Positions 1 through 6,800 of a DNA stretch of 6,800 nucleotides are shown here, piece by piece. This DNA comes from Cycloclasticus sp. (lineage in GTDB: Bacteria > Pseudomonadota > Gammaproteobacteria > Methylococcales > Cycloclasticaceae). The notes below the pieces were generated by a model. The model worked only from the letters and a program-made list of their open reading frames with translations, ran no database searches and had not been told where the DNA came from. The stretch covers positions 1 to 6,800 of the forward strand of contig JAESRY010000153.1 in the NCBI GenBank assembly GCA_016764415.1, in the 5' to 3' direction. Each line of letters begins with the position of its first letter. Within the stretch, counting starts at the first letter, position 1. The translations under genes were made by a program, and so were the position numbers.

Positions 1-15
1 TGAACAAATCGTCAT
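1..15 (-). CDS. possible 5' end of a divergent gene (five codons only)
   Basis: The reverse strand reads ATG at 15-13 and then four codons (M-T-I-C-S) to the window edge. Pseudomonas genomes commonly have a divergent sugar kinase of the AmgK type upstream of lptD, so a divergent start here is plausible. Five codons cannot identify a product. A TATAAA on the same strand (31 to 26) could be a -10 element, but it lies so close to the ATG that the mRNA would be almost leaderless. The call is positional and tentative. Confidence 0.2.
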
Positions 16-54
16 TCTATGCGATTTTATACAACTTACGTTAGAGACTCATAA

Positions 55-69
55 AAAGGCTGTACTATT
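55..69 (+). promoter_or_regulatory. ribosome binding site and proposed ATT start of lptD
   Basis: AAAGG at 55-59 lies seven bases upstream of ATT at 67-69, which is normal Shine-Dalgarno spacing. The frame upstream is closed by TAA at 52-54. From 55 to the end of the signal peptide there is no ATG, GTG or TTG in frame. ATT is therefore the best available start. AUU starts are known for infC and pcnB in Escherichia coli. The other plus-strand genes here lack a clear Shine-Dalgarno, which makes this one stand out. Confidence 0.5.
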
Positions 70-2712
70 AACTGCTCGTATAAAAATTTTCTTGTTGGCT
101 TCGCCCTACTTCTCACCACAACACTGTCTTTTGCTTACGGTGATTCGCAATGGGATTGCAAGCTCGCTAACGATGGTGAAACATGGGATTGCTCTGCATC
201 AACGAAGTCAATAACAAAGGCACCTCAACCTAGCGCTAAAAATTCAGACGGCAATACAAGTGATTCTGACGTCGCCAGTTCGCAAACAGAACCTCGCGAA
301 CCTTCTGTGCCACGCGTTCAACTCTCTCGTCTGTCAACACCAACACCTTCTAAAAAAGCACCTACTTCCATTTCAACGCTTAAAAGCTCAGGCGCATGGG
401 ATTGTAAGGCCGGTAAAAATGGCACATGGGACTGCGCCCAAACGACTGCACCTGTCACGGTTACAACAATTAATACAGCGGGTGATTTAATCATTAGCGA
501 TTTAACGGATAACCGCGTTAGAAACATTACTTTATTTCAACAAATGGTCAAACAATTGGAAGTTGATCCTTGGGACACTTGTGAAGTCTCAACGGATCGG
601 CTTCGTGAAGGCAGACAAGCCATTCAGCAAACCCGCTTGAATGCCGACGTAGATATTCAAGCTGATTACGCCGAATTGATTAATAAAAGCGATGCCCAAT
701 TTAGCGGAGACGTTCAAGTTAAGCGCGCTGATCAAACCATTACAGCCGACAACGTTACTTACAATAACAAACAAGAAACAGCGTCTGCTTCTGGCGACGT
801 TTTCTACCAAGAAAAAGGTTTTGCACTACACAGTAGCCAGGCTCAGCTTCAACTGAGTAAAAATAGCGGACAGTTTCAAGATAATCAATTTATTATTGAA
901 AACACACATGCGCGTGGCACAACCCAAACCACCCACATGATTAACCGCAATATTACCCAATCGACACAGGTTACCTATACCACTTGCGCACCAAACATGA
1001 GTGATTGGGAGCTACAAGCAAGAACGTTAGAATTAAACAAGGAAACTGGGCGCGGTACGGCTCGCGATGTTTGGGTCGAAGTGTTTGATATCCCGTTACT
1101 TTACACACCCTATATTAGCTTCCCCATTGATGACCGTCGCCAATCAGGAATATTAACGCCAACGTTTGGTAACTCAGATACCACCGGTACCGACCTTTCA
1201 ATTCCTTACTATTGGAATATTGCACCCAATTATGACGCGACGATAACCCCTCGTATCATGAGTAGCCGTGGCCTTATGTTAGGTGGTGAATTCCGTTATC
1301 TTACAAACAGTAGTGAAGGTCAAATTGCCGCAGAAATACTACACGATACTGAGACCAATGATGAGCGAGGACAGTTTTCACTTCAAAACAAAACAATATT
1401 TTCATCGCGTCTAAGCTCAGATATAGATTTGAACTATATATCTGACGACAACTACTTAGAGGACTTCGGCAACAGCCTTAGCGCTTCTAGTGATCGTTAC
1501 CTTAGGAGCCAAGCTAGTTTAAATTACCGCGCTGACCATTGGAGCTTACTCACCAAGCTAGACAACTATGACTCTATCGATGAATCGATTCCGAGCACAT
1601 CAAGACCACATCGCCGTCTACCACAAGTTCTCTTTAACCTTCGTGAAACAGAGGCTTTTGGTATTGCAAAAATCGATATGCGTAATGAATTCGTTTATTT
1701 CGAACACAGCGACGATGTTGATGCTAAACGCATTGACTTACACCCTGGCATCAGCACTTCTTTCAGAACACCCAGCAGCTTCGTTACACCAAGGTTAAGC
1801 GTAAGACACACCGAGTATCGATTAAATGATCAGGCTGCTAATATAAACAGCCATCAAAGCAGAACATTACCCATCTTTTCAGTTGATTCAGGCCTGTTCT
1901 TCGAAAGAGACCTGAACTTTGCCGGCGGCATGATACAAACACTTGAGCCACGCGCCTATTACTTGTATGTGCCACATAAAAACCAAGATGATATTCCTCT
2001 ATTTGACACATCGGAATACGACTTTAGTTTCAATCAATTATTTAGAGAAAACCGCTTCTCTGGTGCGGATAGAGTTGCAGATGCAAATCAGTTAACGCTT
2101 GCAGTTACATCACGATTTATTGAATCAGAGACTGGTAGCGAACGATTAAGAGCCAGTGTTGGTACTGTCGTCTACTTCGATGACCTTGACGTTGGCTTGA
2201 AGCCCACTAGTACTCCCATTACAAAAAATACGTCGGATTTAGTTTCTGAAGTAACTGCAAAAATAACAGATGCATGGTCAGTTCGCTCGGCGCTTCAATA
2301 TGATCCGCATGCTGGAAAAACTCAAAAAGCAACTCTCGGCTTCCATTATCGTGATCGTGAAGACCGTATTTTCAATGCAACATACCGTTCACGCTATGAA
2401 GCAACATCTGATGATCTTGAGCAAACTGATTTATCGTTCAAATGGCCTATAAGTAAGGAATGGAGCACCGTTGGACGTTGGAATCACTCAATAGAAAACG
2501 ACCTATCACTTGATACATTCCTCGGCTTAGAGAAAGACACTTGCTGTTGGCGCTTTAGAGTTATCGCACGACGCTACGTTAACGACGCTTTTGATGAAGA
2601 GCCTAAAGAAGGTGTTTTCTTCCAGTTCGAACTCAAAGGTTTAACCAGTTTTGGGCAAAAACTAGATTCATTTTTAGAAGAAGGCATTCTAGGCTACCAA
2701 ATCCCAGAGTAA
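67..2712 (+). CDS. lptD: LPS-assembly protein LptD (outer-membrane LPS translocon)
   Basis: LptD, with the lipoprotein LptE, takes LPS from the periplasmic LptA bridge and inserts it into the outer leaflet of the outer membrane. From the ATT start the protein has 881 residues, close to the Pseudomonas length of about 920. Residues 1-25 form a signal peptide with a hydrophobic core (FLVGFALLLTTTLSFA) and likely cleavage near AYG. Residues 29-123 hold two WDC-x-WDC units joined by a Ser/Thr/Pro-rich linker. An OstA/LptA-like beta-jellyroll domain follows at about 195-310. The rest is the beta-barrel, with FPIDDRRQSG, PYYWNIAPNYDATITPR and SVDSGLFFERD blocks. Cys307 and the Cys826-Cys827 pair match the conserved disulfide-forming cysteines of the family; Cys172 may be the N-terminal partner. 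A GTG at 307 is also in frame but would remove the signal peptide and half the WDC motifs, so I reject it. The family call is very sure; the start is not. Confidence 0.95.
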   Translation: MNCSYKNFLVGFALLLTTTLSFAYGDSQWDCKLANDGETWDCSASTKSITKAPQPSAKNSDGNTSDSDVASSQTEPREPSVPRVQLSRLSTPTPSKKAPTSISTLKSSGAWDCKAGKNGTWDCAQTTAPVTVTTINTAGDLIISDLTDNRVRNITLFQQMVKQLEVDPWDTCEVSTDRLREGRQAIQQTRLNADVDIQADYAELINKSDAQFSGDVQVKRADQTITADNVTYNNKQETASASGDVFYQEKGFALHSSQAQLQLSKNSGQFQDNQFIIENTHARGTTQTTHMINRNITQSTQVTYTTCAPNMSDWELQARTLELNKETGRGTARDVWVEVFDIPLLYTPYISFPIDDRRQSGILTPTFGNSDTTGTDLSIPYYWNIAPNYDATITPRIMSSRGLMLGGEFRYLTNSSEGQIAAEILHDTETNDERGQFSLQNKTIFSSRLSSDIDLNYISDDNYLEDFGNSLSASSDRYLRSQASLNYRADHWSLLTKLDNYDSIDESIPSTSRPHRRLPQVLFNLRETEAFGIAKIDMRNEFVYFEHSDDVDAKRIDLHPGISTSFRTPSSFVTPRLSVRHTEYRLNDQAANINSHQSRTLPIFSVDSGLFFERDLNFAGGMIQTLEPRAYYLYVPHKNQDDIPLFDTSEYDFSFNQLFRENRFSGADRVADANQLTLAVTSRFIESETGSERLRASVGTVVYFDDLDVGLKPTSTPITKNTSDLVSEVTAKITDAWSVRSALQYDPHAGKTQKATLGFHYRDREDRIFNATYRSRYEATSDDLEQTDLSFKWPISKEWSTVGRWNHSIENDLSLDTFLGLEKDTCCWRFRVIARRYVNDAFDEEPKEGVFFQFELKGLTSFGQKLDSFLEEGILGYQIPE
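151..438 (+). repeat. duplicated WDC-x-WDC motif in the LptD N-terminus
   Basis: Two units align: WDCKLANDGETWDCS (151-195) and WDCKAGKNGTWDCA (397-438), with one residue of length difference. They are separated by about 67 residues rich in Ser, Thr, Pro and Ala. The DNA shares only short words such as TGGGATTG, so the duplication is old or held by protein-level selection. Pseudomonas LptD, as I recall it, has one such unit (YDC...WDC) just after the signal peptide. The second copy gives this protein two extra cysteines in the mature N-terminus. Confidence 0.75.
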
Positions 2713-2797
2713 TAGTTTCTACGATAACTTCGGGGTAACTTTCCGCCTCAATATACTGAGCTATCACTTCATTTAACTCACCTTGTTAACTTAATTT

Positions 2798-4093
2798 ATG
2801 AAAAGAACCAATCTATCCTTATTTATTAGCATTCTATTTTTAAGCTTGATCTGCACACATGCTTTTTCGCAGCAGTCTGTAAACCGCATTGTGGCCATTG
2901 TCGACAAAGGCGTTATTTTACAAAGTCAGTTAGAAGAGCAAATTAAGCAGATGTATCAACGTTTGCCGGCTGAGCAGCGCGCTTCTATTTCAAGAAAAGA
3001 TATCGAGCAACGTGTATTAGACCGTATGGTCATTACAGAGCTGCAATTACAAATTGCTAGACGCAGCAGCATGCGAATTTCAGATAAGGAGATTCAAGAT
3101 TCTATTAATCGAATAGCAAAATCCAACAAATTAACACCAGAAAAGTTTTTAGCCGTACTTGAAAAAGACGGCGTTACACTTAAATCGTTTAAAAAATCCA
3201 TTAAAGATCAAATGTTGGTTCGACGTGTGCAGTCAAGCTACGTGCACCATGAAGTAAAAGTGTCAGAACAAGAAGTCGATAGTTTTTTAAAACTTCTTGA
3301 TCAAAGCCAAGGCGACCAGTCAACCGAATACCACCTGGGCCATATTCTGATAGAAACGCCCGAAAACGCGACACCGAATCAAATTGCTAATGCTAAAAAG
3401 AAAGCAGAAAAACTGACTGCTCAACTAGCAGCTGGCAAAAAATTCTCAACATTATCTATTGCATATTCTGATGCCGGCAACGCATTAGAGGGTGGCGATC
3501 TTGGTTGGCTTAAGTTGGCCCAAATGCCCTCTCTATTAACACCTTATGTTGAGAAAATGCAGGCCAATGAATTTTCGAAGCCTATTCAGAGCCCCAGTGG
3601 ATTTCATATCATCAAACTATTTGATACGCGTGGCCAAGAAAAGGTCATGGTTACAAAAACCCACGTTCGTCACATACTCATTAAGATTAACGCCTTAGTG
3701 ACTGATAGAACTGCCCAAGAGCGATTGCTCAACCTTAAAGAGCGCATTGAGAATGGCGAAGATTTTATTACGTTAGCGCGTGCAAACTCTGAAGATAGAG
3801 GATCCGCTATTAATGGTGGTGATCTTGATTGGGTGCAACCTGGTGCGCTGGTTAAAGCATTTGAAGCTGCGATGAATAAATTAGATATAAATCAGCTTAG
3901 CCCTCCCGTTCAAACTCAGTTTGGTTGGCATTTAATTCAAGTTCTAGGGCGCGAACAACAAGACAATACGCAGTTAATGCGCAAAGCTCAGGCGCGTTCA
4001 CAACTTCAAAAACGTAAAGCAGATGCTGCCATTGATTCATGGTTAACAAAATTACGTGACGAAGCCTACGTGGAATACCGACTGAACCCCTAA
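2798..4093 (+). CDS. surA: periplasmic chaperone and peptidyl-prolyl isomerase SurA
   Basis: SurA escorts unfolded outer-membrane proteins, LptD among them, across the periplasm to the BAM complex. The 431 residues match the family length (about 430). Residues 1-24 are a signal peptide, with likely cleavage after A-F-S before [16 protein letters not shown], the standard SurA mature start. The N-terminal chaperone domain runs to about 170. Parvulin domain 1 is about 175-278 ([27 protein letters not shown]). Parvulin domain 2 is about 286-386 ([30 protein letters not shown]). The C-terminal helix ([17 protein letters not shown]) completes the chaperone core. Both parvulin domains keep their signature residues. 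The gene is 85 bases after lptD with no terminator between, and its ATG has no clear Shine-Dalgarno. Co-transcription with its client lptD is the usual gammaproteobacterial arrangement. Confidence 0.96.
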   Translation: MKRTNLSLFISILFLSLICTHAFSQQSVNRIVAIVDKGVILQSQLEEQIKQMYQRLPAEQRASISRKDIEQRVLDRMVITELQLQIARRSSMRISDKEIQDSINRIAKSNKLTPEKFLAVLEKDGVTLKSFKKSIKDQMLVRRVQSSYVHHEVKVSEQEVDSFLKLLDQSQGDQSTEYHLGHILIETPENATPNQIANAKKKAEKLTAQLAAGKKFSTLSIAYSDAGNALEGGDLGWLKLAQMPSLLTPYVEKMQANEFSKPIQSPSGFHIIKLFDTRGQEKVMVTKTHVRHILIKINALVTDRTAQERLLNLKERIENGEDFITLARANSEDRGSAINGGDLDWVQPGALVKAFEAAMNKLDINQLSPPVQTQFGWHLIQVLGREQQDNTQLMRKAQARSQLQKRKADAAIDSWLTKLRDEAYVEYRLNP

Positions 4094-4121
4094 AGTCACT
4101 CCAACTGTTTTCTACAAATAC

Positions 4122-5111
4122 ATGCTAATACCTCGAATAGCTATTACACCTGGCGAACCTGCAGGTATTGGCCCTGATGTATGCATAAAGATAAGCCAAC
4201 AAGACTGGCCTTGCGACATTATCTTCATCGCGGATCCTGAGCTACTACAAAGGCGAGCCAAGTCGTTAGGCTTAGTCGTTAAAATACAGATTATTGAGCC
4301 CTCTACACCGCGTTCTCCTCACCAAGCAGGAACAATGAACGTCCTACCCATTCAGTTAATGACTGAGGAAGTGGCTGGGCAACTCGATATTCAAAACGCT
4401 GGCTATGTTACTAAAACATTAACACGTGCCGCTCAACTTTGCCTTGATGGCAGCTGTCAGGCGATTGTCACCGGCCCCGTACAAAAAAGCATCATTAACG
4501 ATGCCGGTATTCCCTTTTCCGGCCATACCGAATTTTTTGCTGAATGCTGCGATAGTTACCCCGTTATGATGCTAGTGACAGATAACTTAAAAGTTGCATT
4601 GGCAACCACTCATTTACCACTCAAAGACGTCAGTGCGTCTATAACACGCTCACTATTAGAAAAGACCATTCGCATTCTGCATAATGACCTCCAAACTAAG
4701 TTTGCCATCAAACAGCCTCGTATCGCTATTTGTGGGCTTAATCCTCATGCAGGTGAAAATGGGCATTTGGGTGATGAAGAAATCAACACCATCATTCCGA
4801 CGCTTAATGATTTACGAAAGAAGGGCATACAATTAACCGGGCCTTTACCCGCTGACACCGTTTTTACACCGGCTATCCTTAATCAACATGACGTTGTGCT
4901 CGCCATGTACCACGACCAAGGCTTGCCTACATTAAAATATTCTAGCTTCGGTGAAGCGGTTAATATAACACTCGGCTTACCCATGATTCGAACATCCGTC
5001 GATCATGGAACCGCGCTTGATTTAGCGGGCACTGGCAAGGCAAATTCTGGTAGTTTGGAAGCTGCTTTAAACAAAGCAATACAACTTACATTACATCAAT
5101 ATGTCGAATAA
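4122..5111 (+). CDS. pdxA: 4-hydroxythreonine-4-phosphate dehydrogenase PdxA
   Basis: PdxA is a cytoplasmic NAD-dependent enzyme of the DXP-dependent vitamin B6 pathway. It oxidises 4-phosphohydroxy-L-threonine to a product that decarboxylates and then feeds PdxJ. The length of 329 residues equals the family norm. Visible motifs are [12 protein letters not shown] (8-19), TGPVQK (117-122), [10 protein letters not shown] (132-141), [13 protein letters not shown] (205-217), [12 protein letters not shown] (262-273) and [16 protein letters not shown] (292-307). The three divalent-metal histidines appear as His164, His209 and His264, corresponding to His166, His211 and His266 in E. coli. The start is 28 bases after surA with no clear Shine-Dalgarno, and the tail overlaps rsmA. 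Nothing looks degraded. Confidence 0.96.
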   Translation: MLIPRIAITPGEPAGIGPDVCIKISQQDWPCDIIFIADPELLQRRAKSLGLVVKIQIIEPSTPRSPHQAGTMNVLPIQLMTEEVAGQLDIQNAGYVTKTLTRAAQLCLDGSCQAIVTGPVQKSIINDAGIPFSGHTEFFAECCDSYPVMMLVTDNLKVALATTHLPLKDVSASITRSLLEKTIRILHNDLQTKFAIKQPRIAICGLNPHAGENGHLGDEEINTIIPTLNDLRKKGIQLTGPLPADTVFTPAILNQHDVVLAMYHDQGLPTLKYSSFGEAVNITLGLPMIRTSVDHGTALDLAGTGKANSGSLEAALNKAIQLTLHQYVE

Positions 5112-5889
5112 ACCACACAAAGCCCGCAAACGGTTTGGGCAGAATTTCTTGCATGACACGCGTATTATTCATCAAATATTAATGGCGATTGACCCGCAAC
5201 CCAACGATCATATTATTGAAATTGGCCCGGGGCAAGGCGCCATTACTGAACCGCTGGTTCATTCCAACTGTAAACTTGATGTAGTCGAGCTTGACCGTGA
5301 CCTGGTTGAACGATTAAGTCGTCGTTTCACCAGTAGTGATCAATTTACTTTACATAGCGCAGACGCCCTAACGTTCGATTTTGCCGCTCTACATAAAGGC
5401 AAGCCCCTACGTATCGTTGGAAACTTACCCTACAATATTTCAACGCCCTTGTTGTTTCGTTTGATGGACCAATCATCACATATTGGTGACATGCACTTCA
5501 TGCTACAAAAAGAAATTGTGAATCGCCTACAAGCCGGCCCAGGCAGTAAACAATTTGGCCGCTTGAGCATCATGATTCAAATACATTGTCAGGTAGAAGC
5601 GCTTTTTGACGTGGATCCAGAGTGCTTCACACCGAAGCCTAAAGTAATGTCTAGCATCGTACGCCTAACACCCCACGCAGAAGAAAAGTACCGTATAGAT
5701 AATATCGTTTTATTCGAAAAAATTGTTAAGGCCGCTTTCGCCCAGCGACGTAAAACTATTCGAAATAATTTAAAAGAGCTTTGTAATGATGAGTCATTAG
5801 GAGTTGTTGATATAAACCCTAGTGCACGAGCAGAAGCATTAAGCATTGATGATTTCGTTCGCCTTGCCAACCATCTAAACGAATCATAA
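5101..5889 (+). CDS. rsmA: 16S rRNA dimethyladenosine transferase RsmA (KsgA)
   Basis: RsmA uses S-adenosylmethionine to dimethylate two adjacent adenosines in the 3'-terminal hairpin of 16S rRNA (A1518 and A1519 in E. coli), a late check in 30S subunit assembly. The protein has 262 residues, near the usual 268-273. Motifs in order are KRFGQNFL (10-17), the SAM-binding [13 protein letters not shown] (40-52), the acidic VELDRD (62-67), the catalytic NLPYNIS (108-114), [14 protein letters not shown] (176-189) and [13 protein letters not shown] (213-225). The ATG lies inside the end of pdxA, with an 11-base overlap and no visible Shine-Dalgarno, which points to translational coupling. The next gene is convergent, 19 bases away, so the operon ends here. 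The common followers apaG and apaH are absent. Confidence 0.96.
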   Translation: MSNKPHKARKRFGQNFLHDTRIIHQILMAIDPQPNDHIIEIGPGQGAITEPLVHSNCKLDVVELDRDLVERLSRRFTSSDQFTLHSADALTFDFAALHKGKPLRIVGNLPYNISTPLLFRLMDQSSHIGDMHFMLQKEIVNRLQAGPGSKQFGRLSIMIQIHCQVEALFDVDPECFTPKPKVMSSIVRLTPHAEEKYRIDNIVLFEKIVKAAFAQRRKTIRNNLKELCNDESLGVVDINPSARAEALSIDDFVRLANHLNES

Positions 5890-5908
5890 ACATCATCAAC
5901 CAAGCTTG

Positions 5909-6436
5909 TTATACGGCAGCAACGGGGTATAAAAAACTTATCAGTTGATAAGAGGCATACAGATAGCAAAACGTTAATAATAAACTCGCTGTCATACTCT
6001 TCTGTATCGTTTCTCGGATTATATTGCCCATCACAATAAAGCTCCAACACACAATTAAAAATAAAACCAAACCAACTAACCCCGTTGACTCGTCGTTTTC
6101 TGCCAGTAACTCAATCCAATATGCAAAAGGGGTGCTTAATACTGTAATCAATGCCCCACTTCCGTAAATTGCAGTAATCGACTGACTAAAGCGATTCGGC
6201 ACGGAGAAAAAAAGCGTTAAACCGTATACAAAAACAGCCAATAATACTGTTTCAGCAAGCGCCTGAATAACGGCATCAAGAAATACCGCATTATTAAGCA
6301 ATAAAATCGTTCCTGATAATGCATAGGTCAAAAAAGCCCCGCGTAACAAAAATTTCGAGTCGGGCACATCACTCGCGGAGCGCTTCATTAGGCAAATATC
6401 AATAAATAATCGTAGCATTGTTTTATAGTCACTCAT
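5909..6436 (-). CDS. small multi-pass inner-membrane protein of unknown function
   Basis: I do not recognise a named family with confidence. From the ATG at 6436 the product is 175 residues. Its N-terminal stretch (LRLFIDICLMKRSASDVPDS) is a short amphipathic region followed by a charged Asp-Pro turn. About five hydrophobic segments follow, in window coordinates near 6350-6293, 6283-6206, 6184-6110, 6082-6020 and 5998-5927. The opening resembles small gammaproteobacterial membrane proteins, some filed near the Yip1 group, with an 'LP.S' motif before the first helix; that is from memory. The frame stays open upstream to a TTG at 6490, and other starts exist at 6481, 6457 and 6418. I prefer 6436 or 6418 because longer forms leave no promoter space before the divergent gene. 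No start has a good Shine-Dalgarno. It converges on rsmA. Confidence 0.6.
   Translation of the reverse strand: MSDYKTMLRLFIDICLMKRSASDVPDSKFLLRGAFLTYALSGTILLLNNAVFLDAVIQALAETVLLAVFVYGLTLFFSVPNRFSQSITAIYGSGALITVLSTPFAYWIELLAENDESTGLVGLVLFLIVCWSFIVMGNIIRETIQKSMTASLLLTFCYLYASYQLISFLYPVAAV
5931..5952 (-). terminator. terminator-like hairpin inside the 3' end of the membrane-protein gene
   Basis: On the minus strand CTTATCAACTGATAAG (5952 to 5937) folds into a six-base stem with a four-base loop and is followed at once by six T (5936 to 5931). This is the shape of a rho-independent terminator, though the stem has only two G-C pairs. It precedes the stop codon at 5911-5909 by about 20 bases, so it lies in the coding region. 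Read on the plus strand the hairpin has A before it and no T run after it, so it does not serve rsmA. Confidence 0.4.
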
Positions 6437-6491
6437 TCTCAAAGTATGCTGTACCATGACATCATATTCAATATGCTTCATGTAAATCAAG

Positions 6492-6698
6492 ATGATAATA
6501 GGTCCAAATGAACAAATAGAATTGAGAGTTATGGCGCTCCAGCAAGAACATCAGGACTTGCACTACATTATTGATCACCTATCGGAAGAAATTCATCCAG
6601 ACCAACTTAGAATTCGTCGGCTAAAAAAGCGCCGGCTTTTCGTGAAAGACCAAATAGAACACCTAAAGAGTAATCTAATCCCAGACATTGATGCCTAA
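6492..6698 (+). CDS. DUF465 / YdcH-type small helical protein
   Basis: The 68-residue product fits the DUF465 (YdcH) family of small proteins of unknown function, predicted to form a helical hairpin or coiled coil. The diagnostic part is the C-terminus: HPDQLRIRRLKKRRLFVKDQ at 35-54, followed by IEHLKSNLIPDIDA, which matches the family pattern of a basic L-K-K-x-K-L-x-L-K-D-x-I core ending in an IPD tail. The first half (ELRVMALQQEHQDLHYIID) supplies the other helix. The ATG at 6492 gives the usual length; an internal ATG at 6531 would remove part of the first helix. There is no strong Shine-Dalgarno. It diverges from the membrane-protein gene across a gap of about 55 bases and overlaps the next gene by one base, so the two are probably co-translated. 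Confidence 0.75.
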   Translation: MIIGPNEQIELRVMALQQEHQDLHYIIDHLSEEIHPDQLRIRRLKKRRLFVKDQIEHLKSNLIPDIDA

Positions 6699-6800
6699 TG
6701 GAGTATATCAGTGAAGCACAATACCTGGCCCTTATTGATGGCGCTGATGTTATAGAAAAAGATGGGTTTGGCCTGAAAGTATTAGATACAAAAAAAGGCG
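6698..6800 (+). CDS. N-terminus of a probable LPS-kinase-like ('toluene tolerance') protein, partial
   Basis: The ATG overlaps the stop of the DUF465 gene in TAATG (6696-6700), and 34 codons are visible before the window ends. The start (MEYISEAQYLALIDGADVIE followed by KDGFGLKVLDTKKG) resembles the opening of Pseudomonas proteins annotated as toluene tolerance or lipopolysaccharide kinase-like. Those typically read 'A-E-V-I-E-x-D-G-x-G-x-K-V-L-x-x-x-D-G' and continue into a glycine-rich, lysine-containing kinase lobe. The catalytic residues lie outside the window, so kinase activity cannot be judged. Its position near lptD would suit a role in LPS or envelope modification, but that is inference. 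No separate Shine-Dalgarno is visible; translation is likely coupled to the upstream gene. Confidence 0.5.
   Translation, partial: MEYISEAQYLALIDGADVIEKDGFGLKVLDTKKG

Noticed and set aside
1..66. sigma-E or strong sigma-70 promoter for lptD
   Set aside because: TATACA at 28-33 is a partial -10 match but no -35 lies at a suitable distance inside the window, and I see no GGAACTT-type sigma-E element. The promoter may lie further left.
307..309. GTG as the lptD start
   Set aside because: It is in frame but removes the signal peptide and one whole WDC unit. An outer-membrane protein needs the signal peptide, and the upstream frame clearly encodes one.
2747..2760. CTCA-ATATAC-TGAG inverted repeat between lptD and surA
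   Set aside because: The stem is only four base pairs with no T run after it; too weak for a terminator or an operator claim.
2798..2866. SurA N-terminus as a lipoprotein signal because of Cys19
   Set aside because: The residues before it (S-L-I-C) do not fit a lipobox, which needs Gly, Ala or Ser just before Cys. A normal cleavage site after A-F-S fits the known SurA mature start.
5901..5908. CAAGCTTG palindrome just after rsmA
   Set aside because: An eight-base perfect palindrome with no loop and no T run; expected by chance and not a terminator.
5909..5932. TTATAC...GTATAA possible hairpin as an rsmA terminator
   Set aside because: Six AT-rich pairs around a 12-base loop, followed by A rather than T on the plus strand; not a credible intrinsic terminator for rsmA.
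5589..6050. Long minus-strand open frame across the end of rsmA
   Set aside because: It is antisense to conserved rsmA codons and overlaps the membrane-protein gene in another frame. Its product shows no recognisable domain, so it is a shadow frame.

Overview
The window is about 43% GC by eye and carries a gammaproteobacterial outer-membrane biogenesis locus in the order lptD-surA-pdxA-rsmA. The LptD sequence resembles Pseudomonas-type LptD: an N-terminal WDC motif, a PYYWNIAPNYDATITPR block, and an SVDSGLFFERD block. I infer a low-GC marine member of the Pseudomonadales/Oceanospirillales side of the class. The genus cannot be told from the sequence alone.

Bases 1-66 are a short leader, possibly shared with a divergent gene whose first five codons lie at the left edge. 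The four housekeeping genes fill 67-5889 on the plus strand. LptD inserts LPS into the outer membrane and SurA is the periplasmic chaperone that helps fold it. PdxA makes a vitamin B6 precursor, and RsmA dimethylates 16S rRNA. Gaps are 85 and 28 bases, and pdxA and rsmA overlap by 11 bases, so this looks like one transcription unit. The most unusual point is that lptD has no ATG, GTG or TTG able to supply its signal peptide. The only reasonable start is an ATT at 67, which has the best Shine-Dalgarno-like sequence in the window.

The right end, where many relatives have apaG-apaH, differs. A convergent minus-strand gene for an unrecognised small multi-pass membrane protein has a terminator-like hairpin inside its last codons. 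Diverging from it are a 68-residue DUF465/YdcH-type protein and, overlapping it by one base, the first 34 codons of a likely LPS-kinase-like ('toluene tolerance') protein that runs off the window.

I see no CRISPR array, insertion sequence, tRNA, rRNA, phage or defence gene. This is mostly ordinary core genome with a few details worth checking, not a clear new system.
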